A stretch of 64,000 nucleotides of DNA from Taishania pollutisoli. Its GTDB lineage: Bacteria > Bacteroidota > Bacteroidia > Flavobacteriales_D > Crocinitomicaceae. The first letter of the stretch is position 1; each line of letters opens with the position of its first letter. Both the position numbers and the translations under genes were made by a program. The notes beneath the pieces are model-generated. The model did no database searches. It was not told the origin of the DNA and saw only the letters and a list, made by a program, of their open reading frames with translations. Positions 54,946-63,572 of this stretch are shown piece by piece. Location: positions 496,001-560,000 of the forward strand of contig NZ_JACVEL010000001.1 of the NCBI RefSeq assembly GCF_014518315.1, in the 5' to 3' direction.

Positions 54946-55653
54946 ATGAAATACAAACGAATCCTCCTCAAATTAAGCGGTGAATCCCTGATGGGCAATA
55001 AACAATTCGGAATTGACAACAACCGGTTAAGCGATTATGCCACTGAAATCAAAGAAATTTGCGATTTAGGTATCGAAGTAGCCATTGTCATCGGGGGAGG
55101 AAATATTTTCCGCGGTGTTCAGGCAGAAGAAGGAGGAATGGACCGCACACACGGCGATTACATGGGGATGCTTGCCACAATGATCAACTCGATGGCATTG
55201 CAAGCCGCATTAGAAGCCAAAGGACTGGAAACACGTTTGCAATCGGCCATTGAAATGAAGGAAATTGCAGAACCGTACATCCGCAGAAGAGCTGTGCGTC
55301 ACCTGGAACGAGGACGTGTGGTGATTTTCGGAGCGGGAACAGGAAATCCGTATTTTACAACCGATTCTGCAGCTTCGCTGAGAGCAATTGAAATTGAAGC
55401 GGATGTTATTCTAAAAGGAACGCGCGTCGATGGCATTTACACGGCTGATCCCGAAAAGGACCCGACAGCAACGAAATACGATGAAATTACATTCGAAGAT
55501 GCTTATTCCAAAGGGCTGAAGGTAATGGACATGACAGCATTTACACTGTGTATGGAAAATGATCTTCCGATTATTGTATTTGACATGGATACGGTAGGTA
55601 ACCTGAAAAAACTGATCTCCGGAGAAAAAGTGGGGACGATTGTTCGGAATTAG
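54946..55653 (+). CDS. pyrH: Uridylate kinase
   Basis: A 235-residue UMP kinase that makes [43 protein letters not shown] and [13 protein letters not shown] are all hallmark motifs. Starts at ATG 54946, because the longer reading from TTG 54901 crosses the promoter. It lies between the ribosomal operon and frr, a common order in bacteria. Confidence 0.98.
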   Translation: MKYKRILLKLSGESLMGNKQFGIDNNRLSDYATEIKEICDLGIEVAIVIGGGNIFRGVQAEEGGMDRTHGDYMGMLATMINSMALQAALEAKGLETRLQSAIEMKEIAEPYIRRRAVRHLERGRVVIFGAGTGNPYFTTDSAASLRAIEIEADVILKGTRVDGIYTADPEKDPTATKYDEITFEDAYSKGLKVMDMTAFTLCMENDLPIIVFDMDTVGNLKKLISGEKVGTIVRN

Positions 55654-55676
55654 GAAGAAGTGGAGAGTGAATAGTT

Positions 55677-55883
55677 GAGAGTGAATTAGTGGGGTAATTA
55701 ATTATCAATGTTCAATTATCAAGATTTTGTGAAGATATTGAATACTGAATGTTGAATGAGGTAGTAGTTTGAAATCAAACGGTCATAAAGTCAAATGATC
55801 AAGACTTCGTAAGAAAAAAATTAGTGTCAGCATTTGATCATTGATAATTGAACATTCATAATTGAAAGTGAATTAGTGGAGAG
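55677..55883. repeat. AT-rich inverted and direct repeats between pyrH and frr
   Basis: AATTATCAATGTTCAATTAT (55700-55722 with CAA) and its reverse complement with one mismatch (55841-55865) form a 23-base inverted repeat. A GAGAGTGAATTAGTGG-like unit flanks them at 55677-55694 and 55864-55883. The ~290-base gap has no gene. Confidence 0.7.
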
Positions 55884-55897
55884 TTGAAAGTGGGTAA

Positions 55898-55928
55898 TTG
55901 ATAATTCACAATTTATAACATATATTTG
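55898..55928 (+). promoter_or_regulatory. Promoter of frr
   Basis: TTG (55898-55900), 20 bases, then TATATTTG (55921-55928). A TTG inside the -7 box (55926) is in frame with frr and was rejected as start. Confidence 0.8.
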
Positions 55929-55946
55929 CACAGCAATAAAAAAACG

Positions 55947-56510
55947 ATGACTGAGGAATTAAATGAGATTTATAGTGAGTTAAGAAATTCGAACAATAAA
56001 ACATTGACTCACCTTGAAAACGAATTAGTAAAAGTTCGTGCAGGAAAAGCAACTCCATCTATGTTACACGGTGTTCTGGTTGATTATTACGGTTCTCCTA
56101 CTCCGATACAGCAAGTTGCAAATATCGGAACAATTGATGCCCGTACAATATCTGTTCAACCATGGGAAAAAGCAATGTTGAACGAAATCGCTAAAGGAAT
56201 CATCAATTCAAATTTAGGGCTGAATCCTCAAAACAACGGAGAAACCATTTTGATCAATGTTCCTGCATTGACAGAAGAGCGTCGTCGAGAGCTTGTGAAA
56301 AAGGCAAAAGCTGAAGGTGAGCATGCGAAAGTGGGTATTCGCAACAACCGTAAAGATGCACTGGATTTTGTAAAAGAGTTGAAAAATGACGGTTTGTCAG
56401 AGGACTTTGCAAAAGACGCTGAAACGCAAATTCAATCGATTACTGATAGCTACGTTAAGAAAGTAGACGAGCAATTGGATCTGAAAGAAAAAGATATCAT
56501 GACGATCTGA
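55947..56510 (+). CDS. frr: Ribosome recycling factor
   Basis: A 187-residue protein starting at ATG 55947 (MTEELNEIYSELRNS). VRAGKATPSMLHGVLVDYYG, QPWEKAMLNEI and IPNPQ-like LNPQNNGETILINVPALTEERR are conserved, followed by RRELVKKAKAEGEHAKVGIR. It separates ribosomal subunits after termination. Followed by a terminator. Confidence 0.98.
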   Translation: MTEELNEIYSELRNSNNKTLTHLENELVKVRAGKATPSMLHGVLVDYYGSPTPIQQVANIGTIDARTISVQPWEKAMLNEIAKGIINSNLGLNPQNNGETILINVPALTEERRRELVKKAKAEGEHAKVGIRNNRKDALDFVKELKNDGLSEDFAKDAETQIQSITDSYVKKVDEQLDLKEKDIMTI

Positions 56511-56537
56511 TCTCAATCCAGCTAAAAATAATGAATG

Positions 56538-56570
56538 AAAACCCGTTTTACAGCGGGTTTTGTCGTTTTT
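56538..56570 (+). terminator. Terminator after frr
   Basis: AAAACCCG (56538-56545) pairs with CGGGTTTT (56554-56561) around eight bases, followed by GTCGTTTTT. Confidence 0.75.
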
Positions 56571-56645
56571 ATAGGCTTGCTTCTGAAATCGGAAGAACAA
56601 TGCGCATTTATTCTGTTTATTCAACTGCATTGCAGTTGATTTGTC

Positions 56646-57032
56646 TTAATTTAACCGCGGAGGGAAAAACAGATCAAATTGGGGAATAACCACCTGAAAG
56701 TTTTCTCCGGTCAACAGGTTTCTGAATGTATAAAACCCTTTCATGTAACCAATCTCACTGTACAGTTCACATCCGCTCATATAGGTATAGGTATCCTGGG
56801 ATTTTAACGTCGGTTGTTCTCCGATAACCCCTTCTCCACTCACAACGCTGGCATCATTCATCGAATCAAAGATGTACCAGTTCCGGTACAGCAGCTGAAC
56901 GGGAAACGAATTGTGGTTTTCCATAAAAACCTCGTAATTAAAAAAGAATGAATCGTTTTCAACTTGTGATAGATCAGGTCGGAAGATTACATTGACCCGG
57001 ATTTCTACTCCTTCTGTTATTGCCACGTTCAT
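56646..57032 (-). CDS. apaG: ApaG/DUF525 family protein
   Basis: A 128-residue protein from ATG 57032; an in-frame TTG six bases earlier is rejected. The ApaG beta-sandwich motifs are FFFNYEVFMENHNSFPVQLLYRNWYI, VVSGEGVIGEQPTL and the C-terminal FDLFFPPRLN. The fold is known, and links to metal efflux or Ap4A have been proposed in other bacteria. Stands alone between frr and queG. Confidence 0.94.
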   Translation of the reverse strand: MNVAITEGVEIRVNVIFRPDLSQVENDSFFFNYEVFMENHNSFPVQLLYRNWYIFDSMNDASVVSGEGVIGEQPTLKSQDTYTYMSGCELYSEIGYMKGFYTFRNLLTGENFQVVIPQFDLFFPPRLN

Positions 57033-57117
57033 AATCAAGCGGATTTACGTTAGGGTAAATATACTTTTTTTAAATTGGAATAACTACAATTTATCTGTTT
57101 TTTAACACCGTGGACGG

Positions 57118-58041
57118 TCACTCCTGTATCGTCCGGATGTTCCGGATCAACCCGCTGTACTTGGTCCGCTTTACAGCACTGTTCCTGAACAATTCGCGAA
57201 ACACTTCTTCCGTCAGCTCCTTCCAGTCTGTTTTACGCATACCCAGCAATTGCCCGTTCGGCATGAATGCAGGTTCCTGGTGCGCTTTTGCAAACCGGTT
57301 CCAGGGACACACATCCTGACACACGTCACAGCCAAAAATCCAGTTGTCCATTTTGTCGTGAAATGCTCCCGGGATCAACGCATCTTTCAATTCAATCGTC
57401 AGGTAGGAAATACATTTGGAGCCATCCACAACGTATGGTTCGACAATTGCTTCCGTCGGGCAGGCATCAATACACCGGGTACATCTGCCACAATAATCTT
57501 TGATCGGACCGTCTTCTTGCAGTTCAAGATCGAGGATCAGTTCCGCTATAAAGAAAAATGAACCTTCTTTCGGGTGAATGAGGTTGGAATTTTTACCAAT
57601 CCATCCCAGTCCGCTTTTTTTTGCCCAGGCTTTGTCCATGACCGGTGCGGAGTCGACAAACATTCTACCTCCTACTTCTCCGATTTCAGTTTGGATAAAT
57701 TGATACAGTTCTTTGAGCTTGTCTTTGATTACATTGTGATAATCTGCCCCGTAAGCGTACTTCGACACCTTAAATGAGTCATCCGACTGCTGTTCTTCCG
57801 GAAAGTAATTTAAGAGCAAAGAAACGACTGATTTGGCATCATCGACAAGCAATGTCGGATTCAACCGTTTGTCAAAATGGTTTTCCATGTATCCCATCTT
57901 TCCGTTCCGGTTGTCCTTCAGCCATTGTTCCAACCGTGGAGCTTCTTCTTCTAAAAATCCGGCTTTGGAAATCCCGCAATACATAAAACCAAGATCGTAT
58001 GCCTTGGATTTTATGAGTTGGGAATAGCGTTCTCGGTTCAT
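57118..58041 (-). CDS. queG: Epoxyqueuosine reductase
   Basis: A 307-residue cobalamin-dependent iron-sulfur enzyme that reduces epoxyqueuosine in tRNA to queuosine. Two ferredoxin-like motifs, [16 protein letters not shown] and [12 protein letters not shown], bind two 4Fe-4S clusters. [20 protein letters not shown] is the conserved active-site region. I choose ATG 58041 ([19 protein letters not shown]). An earlier ATG overlaps the preceding gene. Confidence 0.96.
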   Translation of the reverse strand: MNRERYSQLIKSKAYDLGFMYCGISKAGFLEEEAPRLEQWLKDNRNGKMGYMENHFDKRLNPTLLVDDAKSVVSLLLNYFPEEQQSDDSFKVSKYAYGADYHNVIKDKLKELYQFIQTEIGEVGGRMFVDSAPVMDKAWAKKSGLGWIGKNSNLIHPKEGSFFFIAELILDLELQEDGPIKDYCGRCTRCIDACPTEAIVEPYVVDGSKCISYLTIELKDALIPGAFHDKMDNWIFGCDVCQDVCPWNRFAKAHQEPAFMPNGQLLGMRKTDWKELTEEVFRELFRNSAVKRTKYSGLIRNIRTIQE

Positions 58042-58052
58042 TGCTTTATTTT

Positions 58053-58616
58053 TTATTTTTGCTCCAATGCCTGAATGCATCGCTCACGAATCGACCATAC
58101 TTCATCCAACGTCATTTCCAATTGACATTCTTCCAGCCATTTTGCTATAAACTGACGGTGCCATGTAATTTTATTTTCAATGACATCCGCAGGAGTTATT
58201 TCCCTGGTAGCTAAAATGGCATTGGAATAGACGGAAAAATCAGAAGTTGTCTTTGTAATATCTAACACCTCATTGTGTACCGTTAAGTAACAATGTGCTT
58301 CGGGAATGAATGGCAGGGAATATGCTTCTAATATGTTTCCTACTCCGGGAGTATTTTGTCCGTCCATTTTGTAAAAACCAAGAATCAGTTTTACATCCGG
58401 AATGTTATTTAATTCCGAAATGTGTTTTAAAAATGCATGTTTGCTGCTACAGGTCCCTTTCCGTTCTTTCCAGACTAATGCCAGATCACATCTATTTGCG
58501 TTTCGTGCATAATGAAAATTTTGAACTGACCGGACCAGGTCATTCCAGGTTACGATTCCTGCCTCAATAATCTGAGTCGTCAGCTCGTCATCACTTTTTA
58601 AAAAAAATTGATTCAT
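58053..58616 (-). CDS. Unknown protein, possible transglutaminase-like fold
   Basis: A 187-residue protein from ATG 58616; an in-frame TTG at 58622 is rejected. The [15 protein letters not shown] segment (Cys near residue 58), a later His ([11 protein letters not shown]) and the following Asp ([10 protein letters not shown]) are in the order Cys-His-Asp seen in transglutaminase-like cysteine enzymes. No full family match is recognised. It sits three bases or so after ruvB and 11 bases before queG on the minus strand, which suggests co-transcription but gives no function. Confidence 0.7.
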   Translation of the reverse strand: MNQFFLKSDDELTTQIIEAGIVTWNDLVRSVQNFHYARNANRCDLALVWKERKGTCSSKHAFLKHISELNNIPDVKLILGFYKMDGQNTPGVGNILEAYSLPFIPEAHCYLTVHNEVLDITKTTSDFSVYSNAILATREITPADVIENKITWHRQFIAKWLEECQLEMTLDEVWSIRERCIQALEQK

Positions 58617-58625
58617 GTTCAACCA

Positions 58626-59645
58626 CTAAAACAATCCTCCTTGTGACCAGCCTTTATCCTTCCCGAGGTGTGTATATGCGCGTTCCGTTACCTGTCGTCC
58701 ACGTGGCGTACGCATCAGAAATCCTTCCTGGATCAGGAATGGTTCGTACACTTCTTCCAATGTTCCGGCATTTTCTCCGATGGCTGTTGCAATGGTGGTC
58801 AGTCCGACCGGACCTCCTTTAAATTTATCAATAATGGTCAACAAGATTTTATTATCCATTTCATCCAACCCGCACTGATCCACGTTCAATGCGTCCAATG
58901 CGAATTTGGTAATTTCGTTTTCAATCGTTCCATCTCCTTTGATCTGAGCAAAATCGCGTACACGACGTAACAGGGCATTCGCAATACGAGGTGTTCCACG
59001 GCTTCGACTGGCAATCTGGTATGCAGCTTCTTCCGTGATCGGGATTCCAAGCAATCCTGCAGAACGTTCAACAATCAGTGTTAATGTTTTCGCATCATAG
59101 TATTCCAGTCGCAGGTTGATCCCGAAACGTGCACGCAACGGTGATGTCAGCAATCCGGAGCGGGTTGTAGCACCAATCAGCGTAAACGGGTTCAATGAAA
59201 TCTGAACGGTTCTGGCATTCGGTCCCGAATCGATCATGATATCGATGTGGTAATCTTCCATTGCCGAGTACAGGTATTCTTCTACCACAGGGCTCAGGCG
59301 GTGAATTTCATCAATGAAAAGCACGTCTCCGGTATCCAGGTTTGTCAGCAGTCCGGCTAAATCACCCGGTTTGTCAAGTACCGGTCCGGAAGTAACTTTG
59401 AATCCCACTTCCAATTCATTCGCGATGATATTTGAAAGGGTCGTTTTCCCTAATCCGGGAGGTCCGTGCAACAACACGTGATCCAGTGGTTCATTTCGCA
59501 ACTTAGCCGCTTTGACAAAAATGGATAAATTCTCAACAACCTTTGGCTGACCGGTAAAATCAGTCAGGGCTTTTGGCCGGAGTACCTTGTCGTAATCCAG
59601 GTCCTGCTTCTCAGCTTCGTCTCTGTAATCGAATGAATCTTCCAC
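58626..59645 (-). CDS. ruvB: Holliday junction branch migration helicase RuvB
   Basis: A 339-residue AAA+ motor. Walker A is GPPGLGKT (61-68), the Walker B region is [31 protein letters not shown] is the sensor region, and [17 protein letters not shown] and the C-terminal [17 protein letters not shown] are the winged-helix part. The start is GTG at 59645, matching the usual N-terminal length. A TATCTTTG -7-like box (59670 to 59663) lies upstream. It works with RuvA in branch migration; ruvA and ruvC are not nearby. Confidence 0.97.
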   Translation of the reverse strand: MEDSFDYRDEAEKQDLDYDKVLRPKALTDFTGQPKVVENLSIFVKAAKLRNEPLDHVLLHGPPGLGKTTLSNIIANELEVGFKVTSGPVLDKPGDLAGLLTNLDTGDVLFIDEIHRLSPVVEEYLYSAMEDYHIDIMIDSGPNARTVQISLNPFTLIGATTRSGLLTSPLRARFGINLRLEYYDAKTLTLIVERSAGLLGIPITEEAAYQIASRSRGTPRIANALLRRVRDFAQIKGDGTIENEITKFALDALNVDQCGLDEMDNKILLTIIDKFKGGPVGLTTIATAIGENAGTLEEVYEPFLIQEGFLMRTPRGRQVTERAYTHLGKDKGWSQGGLF

Positions 59646-59680
59646 TTCTGTCTACTATTTGCCAAAGATACAAATGAAAT

Positions 59681-60193
59681 TCAATTTTTTGGTTTCCGGG
59701 CTTTGATTCCCCAGGTAAAAACAAATTCTGCGACCAATTCTCCCTGTTCATCATAGGCATTCGTTACACACCTGATTTCTTCGGGTTCAAAGGTCTGTAC
59801 TGTCCGGGTAATTTTTTCAGCAATCTCTTTTCCCTGTTCGCATCTGAATGTTGTTTTCCCCAATGCCCGTTTCACAAATTTGGCTTCACATCCGGTTACA
59901 AATGTTGAAACACTTGGTTTGAGTTTGTGTGTATACATCAACAACAATAATCCGCTTGCCATCTCAGCAGACATACCCAAAACAGCCCAATACGTCGTTT
60001 TAAACGGATTTTTATTCAAAAACTTATACGGAACTGTCAATTCGCATTTTTCTTCGTTCAGCTGCTTTAATTTCACACCGATCACCGACGCTAAGGGCAG
60101 GTCTTTCATCAAACCGATTTTAAACAAGAACGGGTTCCCAACACGCTTTTGGTATTCCCGAATATTGGATGGATTGAAAATGGAATTAGTCAT
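59681..60193 (-). CDS. DUF4442 (hotdog-fold) protein
   Basis: A 170-residue protein with KCELTVPYKFLNKNPFKTTYWAVLGMSAEMASGLLLL-type segments typical of DUF4442, a hotdog-fold relative of acyl-CoA thioesterases. The catalytic role is unproven. It lies upstream of ruvB with a short gap, while a terminator on its other side separates it from the respiratory operon. Confidence 0.85.
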   Translation of the reverse strand: MTNSIFNPSNIREYQKRVGNPFLFKIGLMKDLPLASVIGVKLKQLNEEKCELTVPYKFLNKNPFKTTYWAVLGMSAEMASGLLLLMYTHKLKPSVSTFVTGCEAKFVKRALGKTTFRCEQGKEIAEKITRTVQTFEPEEIRCVTNAYDEQGELVAEFVFTWGIKARKPKN

Positions 60194-60252
60194 ACCATAA
60201 AAATAGGAATAATTTGAATTCGTGCATCTTCATGCTAAAACTGTACTAAAAC

Positions 60253-60282
60253 AAAAAACCCCTCTTTTCGGAGGGGTTCTTA
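60253..60282 (-). terminator. Terminator of the respiratory operon
   Basis: On the minus strand GAACCCCTCC pairs with AGAGGGGTT around a short loop and is followed by TTTTTTG. It closes the actF-coxB-coxA operon. Confidence 0.9.
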
Positions 60283-60297
60283 CTATAAAGGTCTTTA

Positions 60298-62118
60298 CTA
60301 ATGTTCTTCTTCACCTTCTTTCAGCGGTGTAGTCTGAGGAACAAAATCCTCTTCCCATCCTGGCTTAGAGAAATCGTATGGCCAACGGTGAACTACCGGA
60401 AGTGCTCCCGGCCAGTTTCCGTGGATGTGCTCTACAGGAGTTGTCCATTCCAATGTAGAAGAGTTCCATGGGTTTTGAGGTGCTTTCGGTCCTCTGAAGA
60501 TACTGTAGAAGAAGTTGAACAAGAAGATCAACTGTCCTGTTGCTGCAATGATTGCAAAGATCGTAATCACCAGGTTCAGGTTTTCAAACTTAAGGAACGT
60601 TTCTCCGTCAAATACTTCGTACACTGAATAATCGTAGTAACGACGTGGTGCTCCTGAAATCCCGATGAAGTGCATTGGGATAAATACTCCGTATGCTCCT
60701 ACAATTGTTACCCAGAAATGCGCGTATCCCAATCGTGTGTTCAACATTCTTCCGAACATTTTAGGGAACCAGTGGTATACCCCGGCAAACATTCCGAATA
60801 CTGCTGAAAGTCCCATTACGACGTGGAAGTGGGCTACAACGAAATATGTATCGTGAACCGTGATGTCCAACGCAGAGTCAGCAAGGATAATCCCTGTGAT
60901 ACCCCCTGTGATGAATGCAGATACTAATCCGATCGAGAACAACATTGCCGGTGTGTATACAATTGTACCTTTCCACAATGTTGTCAGGTAGTTAAATACT
61001 TTTACTGCTGACGGAATCGCAATCAACAATGTCGTAAATACGAATACTGAACCTAAGAACGGACTCATACCTGTTACGAACATGTGATGCGCCCATACGA
61101 TGAATGATAAGAAACCGATGGCCAATGTAGAACCGATCATCGCACGGTAACCAAAGATTGGTTTTCTTGAATTCGTAGAAATGATTTCAGAAGACAATCC
61201 CAATGAAGGCAACAATACGATGTATACCTCCGGGTGGCCTAAGAACCAGAACAAGTGTTGGTACAATAACGGTGATCCTCCGTGGTTCGTCAACATTTCA
61301 GAGCCAGCGATGATATCCGACAAGTAAAAAGATGTTCCCATTGTTCTGTCCATGATCAACAACAACGCTGCTGACAAAAGAACCGGGAAAGATAATAATC
61401 CTAAGATTGCTGTAACAAAGAACGTCCATACTGTCAACGGCATTCTTGTCATCGTCATTCCTTTTGTTCTCAGGTTAAGAACGGTAACGATGTAGTTCAA
61501 TGATCCCATCAATGATGAAGCGATGAAGATCGCCATGGAGATCAACCACAAGTCCATTCCCAATCCTGAACCGGAAACAGCCTGAGGCAATGCAGAAAGC
61601 GGAGGATAAACCGTCCATCCTGACATCGCAGGTCCTGTTTCAACGAACAGAGAAATAAACATGATCACACTTGAAATGAAAAACAACCAGTAAGAAATCA
61701 TGTTCATGAATCCGGAAGCCATATCTCTTGCTCCCAGCTGGAATGGAATCAACAAGTTGGAGAATGTTCCCGAGAGACCTCCTGTCAACAAGAAGAAAAC
61801 CATGATTGTACCGTGGATGGTTACTAACCCCAGGTACATGTCCTCACTCAATACACCGTTTGGTGCCCACGTATCTCCCAGGAAGAATGAAAGGAAATCA
61901 GCACTTTCACCCGGCCACGCCAATTGGATACGGAATAAGATAGATAACAACATACCTACAAATCCCATGAATACTGCAGTAATTAAATACTGCTTAGCAA
62001 TCATTTTGTGGTCCTGGCTGAAAATGTACTTCGATACGAAATGTTCTTCGTGGTGAGCATGCTCATCGTGGTGGTGAGAATCATGGTGACCGTGTGCTTC
62101 GTGTGCTAATACAGACAT
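60298..62118 (-). CDS. coxA: Cytochrome c oxidase subunit I
   Basis: A 606-residue heme-copper oxidase subunit with about 12 membrane helices. FWFLGHPEVYIVLLPSLG holds the His-Tyr pair and a CuB ligand, IVWAHHMFVTGM holds the two adjacent His, and HDTYFVVAHFHVVMG holds the heme ligands. These mark an aa3-type enzyme. The N-terminus is unusually His-rich (HEAHGHHDSHHHDEHAHHEE), possibly binding copper. Third gene in the operon, 37 bases after coxB. Confidence 0.97.
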   Translation of the reverse strand: MSVLAHEAHGHHDSHHHDEHAHHEEHFVSKYIFSQDHKMIAKQYLITAVFMGFVGMLLSILFRIQLAWPGESADFLSFFLGDTWAPNGVLSEDMYLGLVTIHGTIMVFFLLTGGLSGTFSNLLIPFQLGARDMASGFMNMISYWLFFISSVIMFISLFVETGPAMSGWTVYPPLSALPQAVSGSGLGMDLWLISMAIFIASSLMGSLNYIVTVLNLRTKGMTMTRMPLTVWTFFVTAILGLLSFPVLLSAALLLIMDRTMGTSFYLSDIIAGSEMLTNHGGSPLLYQHLFWFLGHPEVYIVLLPSLGLSSEIISTNSRKPIFGYRAMIGSTLAIGFLSFIVWAHHMFVTGMSPFLGSVFVFTTLLIAIPSAVKVFNYLTTLWKGTIVYTPAMLFSIGLVSAFITGGITGIILADSALDITVHDTYFVVAHFHVVMGLSAVFGMFAGVYHWFPKMFGRMLNTRLGYAHFWVTIVGAYGVFIPMHFIGISGAPRRYYDYSVYEVFDGETFLKFENLNLVITIFAIIAATGQLIFLFNFFYSIFRGPKAPQNPWNSSTLEWTTPVEHIHGNWPGALPVVHRWPYDFSKPGWEEDFVPQTTPLKEGEEEH

Positions 62119-62155
62119 CTTTTATCTATTTAAATTTTATTTCCTTACTACTTAA

Positions 62156-63535
62156 TTATTTTCCTGGAACTGCTGCAACTTGAGCCGTATCAGCAGGAGC
62201 AACCATTCCTTCCGCACCTTCAACCACAGGAGCTACCGCTGGAGCAGGTGCACCTTTGAACAAGGTTTCAAAACGGTGAGCTGCCGGTAGCGCATCTCCG
62301 AATTTCTTTTTCAGAATAGTCAATTCCTTTTCTGTCAATTGATCATCTTTCGGACGCGTCGCATTGTCACTTCCCAAATCGATTGCTTTCATTACAGCAT
62401 TGTACTCATCTCTCTCCAATACTTCGATCAACATGTACATTTTGTAGTGAGAACCACCACAGATTTTGTTACACAACAATGAATAATCAAATTTCGGATC
62501 ATTCTTTATTTTTCGCATTTCTGCCGTTGTCTTGTTCGGTGTGAATTTGAAACGAGTTGTCTGTCCCGGAACCGTGTTCATTTGTGCCCTGAAGTTCGGG
62601 AAGAAAGCGGAGTGAATAACGTCTTTCGAACGGAAGTTAAATTCATATTCCTGGTCAACACACAAGTATAATTTCTCAGCAGGACCTGCAACGATGATAT
62701 CATCCCATGATTGCGCATCCAACGACTTATCGTGGCGGTTTTTCAATTGTACCAACAAGCGATAGATTTCTTCATTACGGTGCAATGTAGTCATCATTTT
62801 TTCACGCTCTTCCACGCTGTAAATTTTGTTTTTGTTGTTCAGGTTGCGCTCCATTGCATCAATTCCCAACAACGTATCGTTTTTCAACTTGTCGATCGCA
62901 TAGTCCAATGTTTCAGAGTTAACGATTCCCAACAGGTTTTTATCAGAAGTTACTTTGTAATCGAATTTTCCAAGTGTATTGTCTTTTCCTGAGTAGCGTG
63001 CTGTCCAGTCAAACTGTTTGGAGTACAATTCAACTACAATTGCATCTTCTTTTGCTTTTGATGTAGCGTTGTCCCACTCGATCAACCCCAACACGATGAT
63101 TACCAACAGGGCCATTGCAGGAACAATTGTCCAGATCAACTCCAGTTTTGTACTGTGTGGGAAATAAAGCGCTCTTACCCCCGGTTTTTTAACATATTTG
63201 AATGCAAACAGGAACAATAAGAAATTGGTAGAGAAAAATACAACCAGAACGATTATCATGTTCAGGCTCATCAACCAATCCAGTCTTTCACCATGTTCAG
63301 TTGCTGCGACACCTCTTCCTGTCCAACCGTAATTTACCATCAAATAAATCATCGATCCGAAGAAGACAAACATAAATGCAAGCATCAACTTCGCATTTAA
63401 GCGGTTGTCACGGTTACTGATTTCGTGCTCCCCTCTTTTTCTCAATTTAGAAGAAAGTTCGTACAATCGAACCAGCTGCGCAATTGCAACTACTCCTAAA
63501 ACGACAACGATCAAAAAGATTAATTTACTTCCCAT
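62156..63535 (-). CDS. coxB: Cytochrome c oxidase subunit II with helical insertion
   Basis: A 459-residue subunit with about four membrane helices (near 5-25, 48-68, 88-112, 130-152). The CuA ligands appear as His308 (VIHSA), Cys355 and Cys359 (LCNKICGG), His363 and Met366, so the site is intact. Between the first CuA-domain strands (QFDWTARYSG) and the next (KLYLCVDQEY), residues about 200-278 form a charged helical insertion (AMERNLNNKNKIYSVEEREK). The C-terminus is Ala/Pro-rich. It accepts electrons from cytochrome c or complex III directly. Confidence 0.95.
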   Translation of the reverse strand: MGSKLIFLIVVVLGVVAIAQLVRLYELSSKLRKRGEHEISNRDNRLNAKLMLAFMFVFFGSMIYLMVNYGWTGRGVAATEHGERLDWLMSLNMIIVLVVFFSTNFLLFLFAFKYVKKPGVRALYFPHSTKLELIWTIVPAMALLVIIVLGLIEWDNATSKAKEDAIVVELYSKQFDWTARYSGKDNTLGKFDYKVTSDKNLLGIVNSETLDYAIDKLKNDTLLGIDAMERNLNNKNKIYSVEEREKMMTTLHRNEEIYRLLVQLKNRHDKSLDAQSWDDIIVAGPAEKLYLCVDQEYEFNFRSKDVIHSAFFPNFRAQMNTVPGQTTRFKFTPNKTTAEMRKIKNDPKFDYSLLCNKICGGSHYKMYMLIEVLERDEYNAVMKAIDLGSDNATRPKDDQLTEKELTILKKKFGDALPAAHRFETLFKGAPAPAVAPVVEGAEGMVAPADTAQVAAVPGK

Positions 63536-63572
63536 TAGTTCTGATAATCTATGTTATATATTCTGTTCTGTA

